A stretch of 64,000 nt of DNA, from assembly GCF_021654775.1 (NCBI RefSeq), contig NZ_AP025343.1, positions 744,001 through 808,000 of the forward strand, read 5' to 3'. This document shows, piece by piece, positions 18,157 through 27,489 of this stretch (position 1 is the first letter of the stretch; each line of letters starts with the position of its first letter). This DNA is from Paenibacillus azoreducens (lineage in GTDB: Bacteria > Bacillota > Bacilli > Paenibacillales > Paenibacillaceae). The notes under the pieces were generated by a model. The model worked only from the letters and a program-made list of their open reading frames with translations, did no database searches and had not been told where the DNA came from. The position numbers were made by a program, and so were the translations under genes.

Positions 18157-18906
18157 ATGGAGATCTGCTTGAAAAGCAAGGAAGAAATCGGATATATGCG
18201 TGAAGCGGGGCGCATTTTGGCCGCGTGCCACCGCGAAATATCCCGTATGATTCAGCCCGGTGTAACGCCGCTTGCCATCGACGCTTTTGTCGAAGAGTAT
18301 TTGGCCAGACACGGCGCCACCCCCGAGCAAAAAGGATACCGCGGGTTTCCGTTTGCGATCTGTTCTTCGGTGAATGATACGGTGTGTCATGGCTTTCCAA
18401 CCGACACTCCGCTTAAGGAAGGCGATGTTGTAACAATCGATATGGTGGTGAATAAGGATGGTTGGTTGGCCGATTCCGGTTGGAGTTACGGGGTGGGCGC
18501 CATCGGCAAACCTCTGCAGAAGCTTCTGCTGCGGACGGAACAGGCGCTGTATGAAGGAATAACTCAAGCACAGGCAGGAAATACGATCGGAGACATCGGT
18601 TATGTGCTCGAAAAAGCGGCGAAGAGAGGACGATATGGCATCGTCAAACCTTTGGTCGGTCATGGCATCGGGAAACGGATTCACGAACCCCCTGAGGTTC
18701 CGAATTTCGGCAGGCGAGGAGAGGGAATCCGGTTGGCTGAAGGAATGGTCATTACGATAGAGCCGATTTTCACGCTCGGGTCGACGGGGGCTGTGTTATG
18801 GAATGATGACGGTTGGAGCATTCAAACGGCGGACGGATCATGCGGGGTTCAGTTTGAGCATACGATTGCCATCACTAAAGAAGGTCCGGTCATACTTACT
18901 GAGTAG
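18157..18906 (+). CDS. map: Methionine aminopeptidase, type I
   Basis: Start at 18157 behind AAAGGAG; upstream in-frame codons are non-coding. 249 residues. Removes the initiator Met from nascent proteins with a dinuclear metal site. Visible ligands: the TIDMVVNKDGWLADSGWS pair of Asp, VGHGIGKRIHEPP with the metal His, ITIEPIF with Glu, and the final Glu in QFEHTIAIT. VNDTVCHGFP holds the substrate His. ADSGWS instead of the common GDTSRT resembles the second Bacillus enzyme (YflG/MapB) more than the ribosomal-operon Map. Confidence 0.93.
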   Translation: MEICLKSKEEIGYMREAGRILAACHREISRMIQPGVTPLAIDAFVEEYLARHGATPEQKGYRGFPFAICSSVNDTVCHGFPTDTPLKEGDVVTIDMVVNKDGWLADSGWSYGVGAIGKPLQKLLLRTEQALYEGITQAQAGNTIGDIGYVLEKAAKRGRYGIVKPLVGHGIGKRIHEPPEVPNFGRRGEGIRLAEGMVITIEPIFTLGSTGAVLWNDDGWSIQTADGSCGVQFEHTIAITKEGPVILTE

Positions 18907-18930
18907 GGAGCCGCAAGGCTCCCTTTTTTA
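18906..18930 (+). terminator. Terminator of map
   Basis: GGGAGCC-GCAA-GGCTCCC followed by T6. Confidence 0.9.
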
Positions 18931-18931
18931 A

Positions 18932-19039
18932 GATATCAGAATGTATAACTTCGGGGGAAACGCATCCTGATATCGCAAGAAAAACTTCTGCTAAAAGCGG
19001 TCTGTCTTCTTATAAAGTACGTCGATAGATGTTTTTCTA
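18932..19039 (+). repeat. Repeat A copy 1
   Basis: Two-hairpin extragenic element. Hairpin 1 is GATATCAGAATG...CATCCTGATATC. Hairpin 2 runs from GCAAGAAAAAC to GTTTTTCT and encloses GCTAAAAGC and ACGTCGATAGATGT. Other copies: 26420, 52375 (partial), 53988. Confidence 0.8.
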
Positions 19040-19052
19040 ATAGAATTTTTTA

Positions 19053-19175
19053 GGGATCCCCCAAAGTATTTGGAATAAGCACCGAAGCATAGGCTCCGCT
19101 CAGTACTTTTGCTCGCAAAAGCGCCCCTCTTTGAGAGGCGCCCTTACTTCTTTCCGATACTCTTTGTGGGGTTAT
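19053..19175 (+). repeat. Repeat B copy 2
   Basis: Same sequence as the element at 6496-6702 in opposite orientation. It has hairpins CAGTACTTTTG and GCGCCCCTCTTTGAGAGGCGC. It directly follows repeat A, as at the other locus. Confidence 0.8.
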
Positions 19176-19388
19176 TTTGTTGAATATTGACGATTCGGTG
19201 AAGATCCAATACAGAAAAAAAAGGAAAAATGAATGAATTTAAGGAAAAATGGGTATACGTAAAGGGATTCCAGTGGTTGCAAAAGGGGGAAGCCGTTCGC
19301 GAGTGAAAGGACAGTGGAAACGATTCCAAATGCTTATGTGGCGCGCTTTTCAGGACTTTTGAACAATTTGTGAACTAGGTCAGAAACA

Positions 19389-19417
19389 TTGACAAAATAG
19401 TACCTTAAATTTATATT
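19389..19417 (+). promoter_or_regulatory. Sigma-A promoter of the cta operon
   Basis: TTGACA (19389-19394), 17-bp spacer, TATATT (19412-19417). The leader then carries a 9-bp inverted repeat, CACAGGCGT/ACGCCTGTG, at 19464-19506, ending 25 bp before the start codon. Confidence 0.75.
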
Positions 19418-19531
19418 AAATAGGTGATTGTTTTAATTGACAGTAGCAATTCATCCGTTATAGCACAGGCGTTTGATCGTTGACAGCCTTTTTGGCGACG
19501 CCTGTGAAAATGTACAAAGTGGGGTAGATGA

Positions 19532-20575
19532 ATGATGAAACGGTGGCAGGCTGTAAAGCGTCTCCTTCCCATGCTCGCAGTGTTTTCTCTGCTTTTAGCC
19601 GGTTGCGGCCGCGAGGACTTGTCGGCATTGCGACCACAGGGACCTGTGGCGGAAGGACAGTACGATTTGATGAAGCTCGCAATTACGATCATGATTTTCG
19701 TCGTGGCCGTCGTATTTGCAATCGCGGTATATGTTCTGATTAAGTTCCGTAGGAAAAAGGGACAAACAGAAGTGCCGGAACAAGTGGAAGGGAATTTTAA
19801 GCTGGAGATTATCTGGACGGTTATCCCGCTTATTCTGGTATTTATTCTTGCTGTTCCTACCGTTCAAAAGATTTTTGCTTTTGGTGACGACCACTATAAT
19901 GAAAAGGGTTCCGTACAGGTCAAGGTTACTTCGCATCTGTACTGGTGGGAGTTTGAATATCCGCAATACGGAGTGAAAACCGCCCAGGAATTGATGATTC
20001 CAACCGGTAAAAACATTGCTTTTGAACTGAAAACAGCCGACGTTCTTCACTCATTCTGGGTGCCTTCTTTGTCCGGTAAAATGGACACGAACCCGGATGG
20101 GACGATCAACAGATTCAGCTTCAGCACGAACAAAGAAGGGGTTTACCGCGGCAAGTGCGCCGAGCTTTGCGGTCCTTCGCACGGTTTGATGGAATTCAAG
20201 GTCAAGGCAGTAAGCCCTGATTCGTTTGATAAGTGGGTTGCGGCGATGAAAGCGCCTGCGGTTCTGCCTAAAGATCAAGCTTTGGCCGAAACTTTCAAGA
20301 AATCCTGCCTGTCCTGCCACGCTGTGGGCGATCAAGGTGGTCCAGCGGCTCCGGATCTTACAGGCATCGGTTCCCGTGAATCTGTTGCCGGTATCTTGCT
20401 GAACGAAGGTCAAGACGGGGGCAAACCGGTTAAGGAAAACCTTAAAACATGGCTCGAAGACCCGCAAGCCGTGAAACCGGGGAACAAAATGCCTGCACCA
20501 AAAGATTTGGGTCTGACAGATGAACAAATCGATGGCATCGCCGATTACTTGGCTAACTACAAGTTGGATTACTAA
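19532..20575 (+). CDS. ctaC: Cytochrome c oxidase subunit II with fused cytochrome c (caa3 type)
   Basis: 347 residues with a lipoprotein signal (LLLAGC). Two membrane helices follow. The CuA domain has VLHSFWVPS and CAELCGPSHGLM, giving His, Cys, Glu, Cys, His and Met ligands. The C-terminal ~95 residues are cytochrome c with CLSCH heme attachment near residue 255 and a distal Met (NKMPAP). It receives electrons and passes them to subunit I. First gene of ctaCDEF. A TTG-to-ATG choice is not needed; ATGATG at 19532 fits the GTGGGG site. Confidence 0.95.
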   Translation: MMKRWQAVKRLLPMLAVFSLLLAGCGREDLSALRPQGPVAEGQYDLMKLAITIMIFVVAVVFAIAVYVLIKFRRKKGQTEVPEQVEGNFKLEIIWTVIPLILVFILAVPTVQKIFAFGDDHYNEKGSVQVKVTSHLYWWEFEYPQYGVKTAQELMIPTGKNIAFELKTADVLHSFWVPSLSGKMDTNPDGTINRFSFSTNKEGVYRGKCAELCGPSHGLMEFKVKAVSPDSFDKWVAAMKAPAVLPKDQALAETFKKSCLSCHAVGDQGGPAAPDLTGIGSRESVAGILLNEGQDGGKPVKENLKTWLEDPQAVKPGNKMPAPKDLGLTDEQIDGIADYLANYKLDY

Positions 20576-20719
20576 GGCGCGGATCAAATAAAGCAACGGA
20601 CCATTCGATTTGCCGAAAGTAGCGTAATGACAGGCATTTTCCGGGCAAATCCGATTCGCAGTTTTTTGATCGCGCTAATCGTTATCAACAGCAAGATTTT
20701 ATAAGAGGGGGTACCAACC

Positions 20720-22609
20720 TTGGCTCATGCTCATAGTGTCAAGCGCCACAAGGGCTTGATGGATTGGCTGACGACAGTCGACCATAAGAAAATAGCCATT
20801 CTTTATTTGCTGGCTGGCGGTTTGTTTTTCGGCATCGGCGGCATTGAAGCGGTGTTGATCCGCTTGCAGCTGATCAAACCGATGAATGACTTTGTGTCAG
20901 CTCAAACCTTTAACGAATTGATTACGATGCACGGTACGACAATGATCTTTCTGGGCGTTATGCCCGTCATTTTCGCGCTGATGAATGCGGTTATCCCGCT
21001 TCAAATCGGTGCGCGTGACGTTGCATTTCCGTTCCTGAACTCTCTGGGCTTCTGGACGTTCCTGTTCGGCGGCCTGCTGCTCAACCTGAGCTGGATTATG
21101 GGCGGGGCGCCGGATGCCGGCTGGACGGCTTATACTCCGCTGTCATCTACTACTTACAGTCCGAACCACGGTGTCGACTTTTATACGGTCGGTCTGCAGA
21201 TTGCAGGTCTCGGCACATTGATCGGGGGCATCAACTTCCTGGCTACGATCATTACGATGCGTGCTCCGGGGATGTCCTTTATGAGAATGCCGATGTTTAC
21301 ATGGACGTCTTTCATTACTTCCGCAATGATTTTGTTCGCTTTCCCTGCCGTTACGGTAGGTCTGGTATTGCTTTCTTTCGACCGGATTTTAGGAGCCAAT
21401 TTCTTTGAAGTTGCCGGTGGGGGCAGCCCCGTTCTTTGGCAGCATATCTTCTGGATATTTGGCCACCCTGAAGTGTATATCCTCATCCTGCCGGCTTTCG
21501 GCGTGATTTCCGAGGTTATACCGACATTTTCGCGCAAGCGTCTTTTCGGTTACAGCTCGATGGTGTTCGCGACGATCCTGATCGCTTTCCTGGGCTTCAT
21601 GGTTTGGGCTCACCACATGTTCACGACGGGCCTTGGCCCTGTCGCAAACGCGCTGTTCTCGATTGCGACGATGCTGATTGCGGTACCTACAGGTATCAAA
21701 ATTTTCAACTGGCTGTTTACGATGTGGGGCGGCCAAATCCGTTTTACAAGTCCGAACCTGTTTGCGATCGGATTTATTCCAACATTCGTTATGGGCGGGG
21801 TAACAGGGGTTATGCTTGCATCGGCTCCTGCCGACTACCAATTCCATGACACGTATTTCGTTGTTGCCCACTTCCACTACGTTATCGTGGGCGCTCTCGT
21901 ATCCGGTCTCCTCTCAGGCCTGCATTACTGGTGGCCTAAAATGTTCGGCCGAATGCTGAATGAAACGCTTGGCAAGCTGTCTTTCTGGTTCTTTATTATC
22001 GGCTTCCATATGACATTCTTCGTGCAGCATTTCCTAGGCTTGATGGGCATGCAGCGCCGCGTATTCACGTATTTGCCTAACCAGCAATTCGATACGCTCA
22101 ACTTGGTTAGTACGATCGGAGCCATCCTGATGGGGACCGGTGTTCTCATCTTCTTGATCAATGCGTTCGTCACGGCTGCGAAGCCCAAAGGCGTCGCTGA
22201 TGATCCTTGGGAAGATGGACGTACGCTGGAATGGACGATTCCTTCGCCGCCTCCGGAGTACAATTTCAAACAGATTCCGCTCGTTCGCGGCATCGACGCT
22301 TTGTGGAAGGAAAAAATGGCTGGAAACAAAAGCATGACGCCTGCGGAACCGCTGGGTCCGATTCATATGCCATCGCCAACCATTTTGCCGTTTGTAATGT
22401 CTGTCGGCATTTTCATCGCCGGTCTGGGCTTTATGTTCAGCAAAGAGCAATTCTCTAACTCCTTTATGAGTTTTATTTTCAACAACTGGATTGTTGTCAT
22501 TATCGGCTTGGTGATCACGTTCGGTTCCATGCTGCTGCGTTCTTTGTATGACGATCACGGCTGGCATATCGAAGTGGAAGAACTGGAAGAAGAGGGGGTA
22601 AAAGCATGA
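20720..22609 (+). CDS. ctaD: Cytochrome c oxidase subunit I
   Basis: 629 residues, starting at TTG (20720) 9 nt behind AGAGGGGG. Catalytic heme-copper subunit with ~14 membrane helices. Heme a ligand region MHGTTMIF, CuB and Tyr region WIFGHPEVYILILP, WAHHMF, and heme a/a3 histidines in VVAHFHYVIVG are all present. The C-terminal extra helices are as in Bacillus caa3 CtaD. Its stop overlaps the ctaE start (ATGA). Confidence 0.96.
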   Translation: MAHAHSVKRHKGLMDWLTTVDHKKIAILYLLAGGLFFGIGGIEAVLIRLQLIKPMNDFVSAQTFNELITMHGTTMIFLGVMPVIFALMNAVIPLQIGARDVAFPFLNSLGFWTFLFGGLLLNLSWIMGGAPDAGWTAYTPLSSTTYSPNHGVDFYTVGLQIAGLGTLIGGINFLATIITMRAPGMSFMRMPMFTWTSFITSAMILFAFPAVTVGLVLLSFDRILGANFFEVAGGGSPVLWQHIFWIFGHPEVYILILPAFGVISEVIPTFSRKRLFGYSSMVFATILIAFLGFMVWAHHMFTTGLGPVANALFSIATMLIAVPTGIKIFNWLFTMWGGQIRFTSPNLFAIGFIPTFVMGGVTGVMLASAPADYQFHDTYFVVAHFHYVIVGALVSGLLSGLHYWWPKMFGRMLNETLGKLSFWFFIIGFHMTFFVQHFLGLMGMQRRVFTYLPNQQFDTLNLVSTIGAILMGTGVLIFLINAFVTAAKPKGVADDPWEDGRTLEWTIPSPPPEYNFKQIPLVRGIDALWKEKMAGNKSMTPAEPLGPIHMPSPTILPFVMSVGIFIAGLGFMFSKEQFSNSFMSFIFNNWIVVIIGLVITFGSMLLRSLYDDHGWHIEVEELEEEGVKA

Positions 22610-23229
22610 GTTCATCGCATGCACAAACCAACGGCGCATTGCCGCATGAACCGGAAAAAGCGACGTTGGAAGGCCGCAATAAAGTGCTCGCCTTTTGGCT
22701 TTTCCTTGGTGGAGAGGCCGTGCTGTTCGGTACCCTGTTCGCGACATTTCTGGCGCTTCGCAACCAAACGAATGAAGGTCCTACCGCAAATGAATTGTTT
22801 CAATTGCCAATGACCGCTGCAATGACTTTGATCCTGCTTGTCAGCAGCTTGACCAGTGTATTCGCCGTTCAGGCGATGCACCGCCATAAAGTTGCCGCAC
22901 TCCGCGTGTGGTTAATGGTTACCGTTCTTTTGGGACTTTGCTTCCTCGGCGGGGAAATTTATGAATTTTACGAGTATGTACATGCCGAGAAGTTCGGCAT
23001 GACAACCAGCGCATTCAGTTCCGCTTTCTATACGTTGGTTGGTTTCCACGGGGCTCACGTTGCCTTTGGTGTATTATGGATTTCCATCCTGATCGGACAG
23101 CTGTACAAAAAGAATTTGACTGTTGTAACCGCGCCTAAGGTTTATGTGTCGGCAATGTATTGGCACTTTATCGACGTTGTGTGGGTATTCATCTTTACGG
23201 TGGTTTACCTGCTCGGGAAGGTGGGCTAA
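22606..23229 (+). CDS. ctaE: Cytochrome c oxidase subunit III
   Basis: 207 residues, five membrane helices, overlapping ctaD by 4 bp, so translationally coupled. FWLFLGGEAVLFGTLFATFLALR, VGFHGAHVAFGVLWI and YWHFIDVVWVFIFTVVYLLG are standard subunit III segments. It stabilises the oxidase core. Confidence 0.95.
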   Translation: MSSSHAQTNGALPHEPEKATLEGRNKVLAFWLFLGGEAVLFGTLFATFLALRNQTNEGPTANELFQLPMTAAMTLILLVSSLTSVFAVQAMHRHKVAALRVWLMVTVLLGLCFLGGEIYEFYEYVHAEKFGMTTSAFSSAFYTLVGFHGAHVAFGVLWISILIGQLYKKNLTVVTAPKVYVSAMYWHFIDVVWVFIFTVVYLLGKVG

Positions 23230-23232
23230 GAT

Positions 23233-23553
23233 ATGACTACGGAACATCAGGTCACCCAAGATGGCGTTAAACGCAGCCATCGTCATGAGGGACCACAGAA
23301 GCATATCGTCGTTTTCATTTTCTCAATCATTTTGACGGCTATTGCCTTTGCGGCTGTCGCCGCGGGCGGAGTTAACGCTGCTTTTGCCGTAATTCTGCTT
23401 TTGGTGATGGCGGTGCTTCAAGTGATCGTGCAAATGGGTTACTGGATGCACTTGAAGGATCGGGGACATATGATTCCTATCCTGTTTATGATCGGTGGAT
23501 TTTTCGTAGCCGGGACAGCCATTGTTATGGGTCTGTACTGGGTATGGTGGTAA
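23233..23553 (+). CDS. ctaF: Cytochrome c oxidase subunit IV (caa3 CtaF)
   Basis: 106 residues, three membrane helices, 3 bp after ctaE. VQMGYWMHLKDRGHMIPILFM is typical of bacterial subunit IV. Last of the four structural genes; a terminator follows. Confidence 0.92.
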   Translation: MTTEHQVTQDGVKRSHRHEGPQKHIVVFIFSIILTAIAFAAVAAGGVNAAFAVILLLVMAVLQVIVQMGYWMHLKDRGHMIPILFMIGGFFVAGTAIVMGLYWVWW

Positions 23554-23560
23554 AATAGAG

Positions 23561-23592
23561 AAAGAGGAGGGCTTTAGCCCCCTCTTTTTTTC
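23561..23592 (+). terminator. Terminator after ctaF
   Basis: AAAGAGGAGGGC-TTTA-GCCCCCTCTTT followed by T-rich sequence. Confidence 0.88.
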
Positions 23593-23652
23593 AATGCAGG
23601 CGGACTGTCACAATTTCGACAGATCTGATGCCGCTTGGAAGGAGGTTTTTAC

Positions 23653-24564
23653 ATGCTGGGTTTAGAATATTTTAGCTTTAGCGATTTGTTCAGTCCAATA
23701 TTTCTCGCATTTATGCTGCTCGTAACGGCTGCGTATTTCGTTGTGATCGGACCGTTAAGCGAGAAATTTGCCGATAGCGAACCTGTGCCCTTCGGCAAAA
23801 AGCTCAGCTTCGTCTGCGGTATGGTTATTTTATACCTTGCTCAAGGCGGGCCGATTAATCTGCTCGGACACACCATGTTTACGTTTCACATGGCCACGAT
23901 GGCGTTGTCTTATCTGGTAGCGCCGCCGCTTTTGATGATGGGGCTACCGACTTGGCTTTGGCGGGCGATTCTGGCGGTCAATCCGTTTAAGAAATTCAGC
24001 TTTTTTGCGCGGCCCGTGGTTGCGGCTGTTATATTTAACGGATTGTTTTCGTTTTATCATTTTCCAGCGGTACATGACTATGTGATGCTGCATTTTACAG
24101 TCCACCGATTGTATTATGTGCTGTTATTTGTTACTGCTGTTTTGATGTGGTGGACTCTCATTAACCCGCTTCCGGGGAAAAACAAAACTTCCGGACTTGC
24201 CAAAACCGGTTATATTTTTCTCAATATGGTGCTGCTTACGCCGGCTTGCGGTTTGATTATCTTCGCCATCAAGCCGCTGTATGCGACATATAGCGATCCC
24301 AATGTCTGGGCACAGGCTATGGGTTATTGCGTTACCGGAGATCCATCGAAGCTGCTTGAAGCGTTCGGAGGTCCAACCTTTTTTAATATTATGAGCACAA
24401 AAGTAGATCAGCAGGTCGGCGGGATCGTCATGAAGTTTATTCAGGAGATCATTTTTGCGTCCATGCTTGCCAGAGTATTTTACCGCTGGTATAAGGATGA
24501 GAATAAGGAAGAGAATGATGTGGTGCCGGCTGAACTTGGCGAAGGTTCCCTGAATCAGGTCTAA
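23653..24564 (+). CDS. ctaG: Cytochrome oxidase assembly factor CtaG
   Basis: Start at 23653 behind AAGGAGG. 303 residues, seven membrane helices, caa3_CtaG family. HTMFTFHMATMALSYLVAPPLL and LHFTVHRLYYVLLFVTAVLMWWTLI are family signatures with conserved His. In Bacillus CtaG is needed for active caa3 oxidase, probably in copper delivery to CuB. It follows the structural operon after a terminator, so it may have reduced or separate expression. Confidence 0.93.
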   Translation: MLGLEYFSFSDLFSPIFLAFMLLVTAAYFVVIGPLSEKFADSEPVPFGKKLSFVCGMVILYLAQGGPINLLGHTMFTFHMATMALSYLVAPPLLMMGLPTWLWRAILAVNPFKKFSFFARPVVAAVIFNGLFSFYHFPAVHDYVMLHFTVHRLYYVLLFVTAVLMWWTLINPLPGKNKTSGLAKTGYIFLNMVLLTPACGLIIFAIKPLYATYSDPNVWAQAMGYCVTGDPSKLLEAFGGPTFFNIMSTKVDQQVGGIVMKFIQEIIFASMLARVFYRWYKDENKEENDVVPAELGEGSLNQV

Positions 24565-24595
24565 CGCTGATCTTTCGTGAGTAAGGAGGATAAAG

Positions 24596-25060
24596 ATGGA
24601 TTTATACATGCTGCTGCCAACCATCAGTACATCGTTTATTGTCATCAGTGCGATTTTGGTGGCTATCGGCTGGGGGCTAATCATTCAAGGAAAACGGGAC
24701 GCCCATAAAAAGGTGATGATCTGGGGGGCTGTTGCAGCGCTTTTGTTTTTTGTAATCTACATGTCCAGAACCATCTTTATAGGCAACACTTCCTGGGGAG
24801 GTTCGGATGAACTTAAGGTGTATTATCAGATCTTCCTGATTTTCCATGTTACCTTGGCTTCCGTTGCCGCGGTATTTGGGATTACCACTTTGGTGCTGGG
24901 ATTCAAGGAGAAGTTCGCGAAGCACCGGAAGTGGGGCAGAGTTACGGCGACGATCTGGTTTATCACTGCCATTACGGGCGTAGCCGTGTATATTTTGCTT
25001 TATGTGCTGTACCCGGGCGGACATACGAAACCGGTTTGGGAAGTTATTTTGGGTGCATAA
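24596..25060 (+). CDS. ctaM: DUF420 membrane protein (CtaM/YozB-like)
   Basis: 154 residues, four membrane helices, 31 bp after ctaG with AAGGAGG. PTISTSFIVISAILVAIGW, RDAHKKVMI and FHVTLASVAAV with conserved His are typical of DUF420. The Staphylococcus homologue CtaM is required for heme-copper oxidase activity; position beside ctaG supports the same job here. Confidence 0.87.
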   Translation: MDLYMLLPTISTSFIVISAILVAIGWGLIIQGKRDAHKKVMIWGAVAALLFFVIYMSRTIFIGNTSWGGSDELKVYYQIFLIFHVTLASVAAVFGITTLVLGFKEKFAKHRKWGRVTATIWFITAITGVAVYILLYVLYPGGHTKPVWEVILGA

Positions 25061-25087
25061 AGCCTGGCCTTACAACTTGGAATTGCC

Positions 25088-25180
25088 ATCCTAAAATAAC
25101 CCCAAAAACTTATACATTCCATAGTCGTAAAAAAGACTTTTTTGTTGCTTGTACGGAAGCAGCGAAAAGGTCTTTTTGTT
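25088..25180 (+). terminator. Terminator region with an inverted half copy of repeat A
   Basis: 25091-25112 is the complement of hairpin-1 sequence of repeat A copy 2 (about 20 of 22 matches). Directly after it, AAAAAGACTTTTTTG...CGAAAAGGTCTTTTT forms a terminator for ctaG-ctaM. The remainder to 25411 shows no gene. Confidence 0.6.
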
Positions 25181-25447
25181 CTTTCGGTCACATATTCGTA
25201 TCATGGCGCATTTTATTTGGCCGGAGCATGGCATAAGGGAGGGACGAAAAACACAGATAAACAGCAATTTTTACAGGCCGGCAGCGGTTGGAACAACAAG
25301 TCCAAAAGCCGCATCGGTCAACTTGGTGGAATATCTGGAATTAATTTCTGTAACGAGCCCAAAATTAAATGGTAACTTTTTTGTTTCTAATCGCGTCTAA
25401 AGAGTATAAAGGTGAACTTCCAAATCACGAAAAGGTCCGGGATCCGC

Positions 25448-26326
25448 ATGAGACGTATTGGATTAGAAAAATATAAGAGCCAGCGAAGCAGACGTTACAT
25501 TATGGCAGCGGCGGTTATCATTATACTGTTATTTACGACTTCGCTTTCGCATCCAGGGTTGATGTCGGCTGACCAACAGCATATAACGGGAAAGCTGAAT
25601 CAGAACGGGGGATCATCTGATTCAGGTGAAGTGTCCATCCCTGACTATGGAACCGATTCCGGCAGTGCAAGCCAGATCGCGGTGCAATGCGGGGTTCTCA
25701 AGCTGAGGCAATCCACGGAAAGCACTGCGCAGATTCCTTTGTACTGCATATCCGGCAAATTTCATGGCGAATTTGTTCCATCGAATCTTCCGCACAGAGA
25801 ACTGCCGGTGATACAAGGGGTTTCTCTTCCGGCCACGGAATTAACGCGTTGGGGGGCATATCTGCTGAACGGAGGCAGCAATCACGGTTATCTTTTGTTG
25901 GCACCGCGCAGTTGGAAAGTTGTTACGGCAGAAACTGGCATGAACGGATCGGTAAAAGTAGAAATGCAGGACTCCGGTAATCCTCGGATCCATATGACTT
26001 ATCAGGATGTAGGGGCTTGTATGGGCTGTGCTGCCCAGATGATGGGGAGCTATTTTCCGGATATGAGAAAATGGGCGGAAGAACAGGGATTCGCTGGAGA
26101 ACCGCCGGTGTTTGAAAGCAGAGTGGAATTAAATGAGCATATGACGCAATTCGTTCTGAATAATGATAACGGAGCCTATAAAACGTATGGAGCGGCGTAT
26201 CGCTTTCTTGATCCGGACAATGCTCAATTTACATCGCTGGAGATAGAAGCTCCTGAAGCCCAGGTTCAAACCGTGCATACCATGCTTGATTTTTATGCCA
26301 AACATCCGACGGCATTTGTGTATTAA
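25448..26326 (+). CDS. Membrane-anchored extracytoplasmic protein of unknown function
   Basis: 292 residues from ATG 25448; a GTG at 25412 would add 12 residues. One N-terminal membrane anchor (YIMAAAVIIILLFTTSLSH), then an exported domain with IQGVSLPATELTRWGAYLL near the middle and a cysteine cluster GACMGCAAQMMGSYFPDM near residue 200. It may belong to the DUF4850 type found in Paenibacillus, but I am not sure. No operon partner. Confidence 0.65.
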   Translation: MRRIGLEKYKSQRSRRYIMAAAVIIILLFTTSLSHPGLMSADQQHITGKLNQNGGSSDSGEVSIPDYGTDSGSASQIAVQCGVLKLRQSTESTAQIPLYCISGKFHGEFVPSNLPHRELPVIQGVSLPATELTRWGAYLLNGGSNHGYLLLAPRSWKVVTAETGMNGSVKVEMQDSGNPRIHMTYQDVGACMGCAAQMMGSYFPDMRKWAEEQGFAGEPPVFESRVELNEHMTQFVLNNDNGAYKTYGAAYRFLDPDNAQFTSLEIEAPEAQVQTVHTMLDFYAKHPTAFVY

Positions 26327-26349
26327 AAATCCATATGTCAACCTTGCAG

Positions 26350-26396
26350 CATAAGGCTCGCAGCCCGTTAATTAAAGGGGTGCGGGCTTTTTTTGT
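26350..26396 (+). terminator. Terminator
   Basis: AAGGCTCGCAGCCC / GGGGTGCGGGCTT hairpin followed by T7. Confidence 0.8.
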
Positions 26397-26419
26397 TTTG
26401 GAGAAGAACTATATTTTAA

Positions 26420-26534
26420 GATTATAGAATGTATAAGTTTTAAGCAGAGCTTAAGTCATTCTATAATCGCAAGAAAAACATCCGCTAAAAGCGGTCTGTC
26501 TTCTGTGAAAGTACGTCGATAGACGTTTTTCTTA
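26420..26534 (+). repeat. Repeat A copy 2
   Basis: Best-preserved copy. Hairpin 1 has perfect 12-bp arms GATTATAGAATG/CATTCTATAATC. Hairpin 2 has outer arms AAGAAAAAC/GTTTTTCTT with inner hairpins CCGCTAAAAGCGG and ACGTCGATAGACGT. Confidence 0.82.
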
Positions 26535-26581
26535 TGAAAATATGGCTGGCACCTATTGTCAAAACAATCATCACACTATAT

Positions 26582-26605
26582 ACTGTGTATAAAGATATAC
26601 ACAGT
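26582..26605 (+). promoter_or_regulatory. GntR (YtrA-type) operator
   Basis: Perfect palindrome ACTGTGTATA-AAGA-TATACACAGT lies 92 bp before the first gene of the operon that encodes a YtrA-like GntR regulator. The arms match the TGTGTATA/TATACACA type known for YtrA-family repressors, so autoregulation is likely. Confidence 0.75.
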
Positions 26606-26673
26606 GAGCACAGTGGCAGATGTATATATACACTTGAGAGATATGTATTAAGTCGGAAATGGAGGAGAGCTGT

Positions 26674-27393
26674 TTGGAAAATGCAAAAAAAGCCTGGTCC
26701 ATGATTCTGAAGGATCTGAAATGCGAAAAGAAATATTTTGTATGGACGTTTGTATATGCCGCTTATATGGCCTTTACGATCGGGTTCGCGGTCAAAGGTC
26801 AGGTGACAGCTCCTAAATATTTAAATCCGGTTATCGATGGATTGTTTATGATGCTCATTCCTTTCCTGGGTTTTTATTTTAACCGTAGGTCGTTTAAATA
26901 CTTAACCGAAGATTCGTATACGCAAATGCTGGCCTTTTTCAGAGCATTGCCCATTCCTGACCAAATTGTGATCGCATATCGGTTAATACAGATTTTTTTG
27001 GCTTATCTCATCAACGGCACCGTTTTCTTTGGTCTGATGTACTTCATTTTAGAGCCAACGCAAAATCAAATGTCATTAGTGGAGTATCTGGCCTTCGCAC
27101 TTACCTGGATTGGATACGGCATGATAATGTCAGGATTATACATGTATCTTGAGCTTTCCATCCACGGCAAAGGTTATTTCAAAATCACAATGCTTTTGAT
27201 CCTGGGAGTGGTGGTAGTGGCTATCATCATTAGATTATTGGGTGGCAACATGCTTCTTAGCTCGTTTGAGCTGGCAAACCGCTGGAGTATGCTTTCTCCC
27301 CTGATGTGGGGGATGTTGTTAGCGGGGGCAGTTAGTCTGGTTTTATTTACCAATCTTACGAAACGCAAGCTCAGAATTCGGGATCTTGTCTAA
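26674..27393 (+). CDS. ABC-2-like membrane permease component
   Basis: 239 residues from TTG 26674, which sits 6 nt behind GGAGGAG (the ATG at 26659 overlaps that site). Six hydrophobic segments, starting after a basic cytoplasmic stretch. RRSFKYLTEDSYTQMLAFFRALPIP near residue 80 resembles the coupling region of ABC-2 permeases. First gene of a five-gene unit with GntR, two ATPases and a second permease; it probably pairs with the ATPase at 27901. Substrate unknown; YtrA-type operons often answer cell-wall antibiotics. Confidence 0.72.
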   Translation: MENAKKAWSMILKDLKCEKKYFVWTFVYAAYMAFTIGFAVKGQVTAPKYLNPVIDGLFMMLIPFLGFYFNRRSFKYLTEDSYTQMLAFFRALPIPDQIVIAYRLIQIFLAYLINGTVFFGLMYFILEPTQNQMSLVEYLAFALTWIGYGMIMSGLYMYLELSIHGKGYFKITMLLILGVVVVAIIIRLLGGNMLLSSFELANRWSMLSPLMWGMLLAGAVSLVLFTNLTKRKLRIRDLV

Positions 27394-27489
27394 CCTGCGG
27401 CACAAAATGGACTGTATTGGTTTCGTTAACGTAAACTGCTGCGAGCTGCAGATATACTACGCAAGAAGGCGCGAGGTGAGGTGCGAAAG

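Noticed and set aside
17878..18684. 268-codon open frame on the minus strand
   Set aside because: Shadow of the methionine aminopeptidase gene and the small gene before it.
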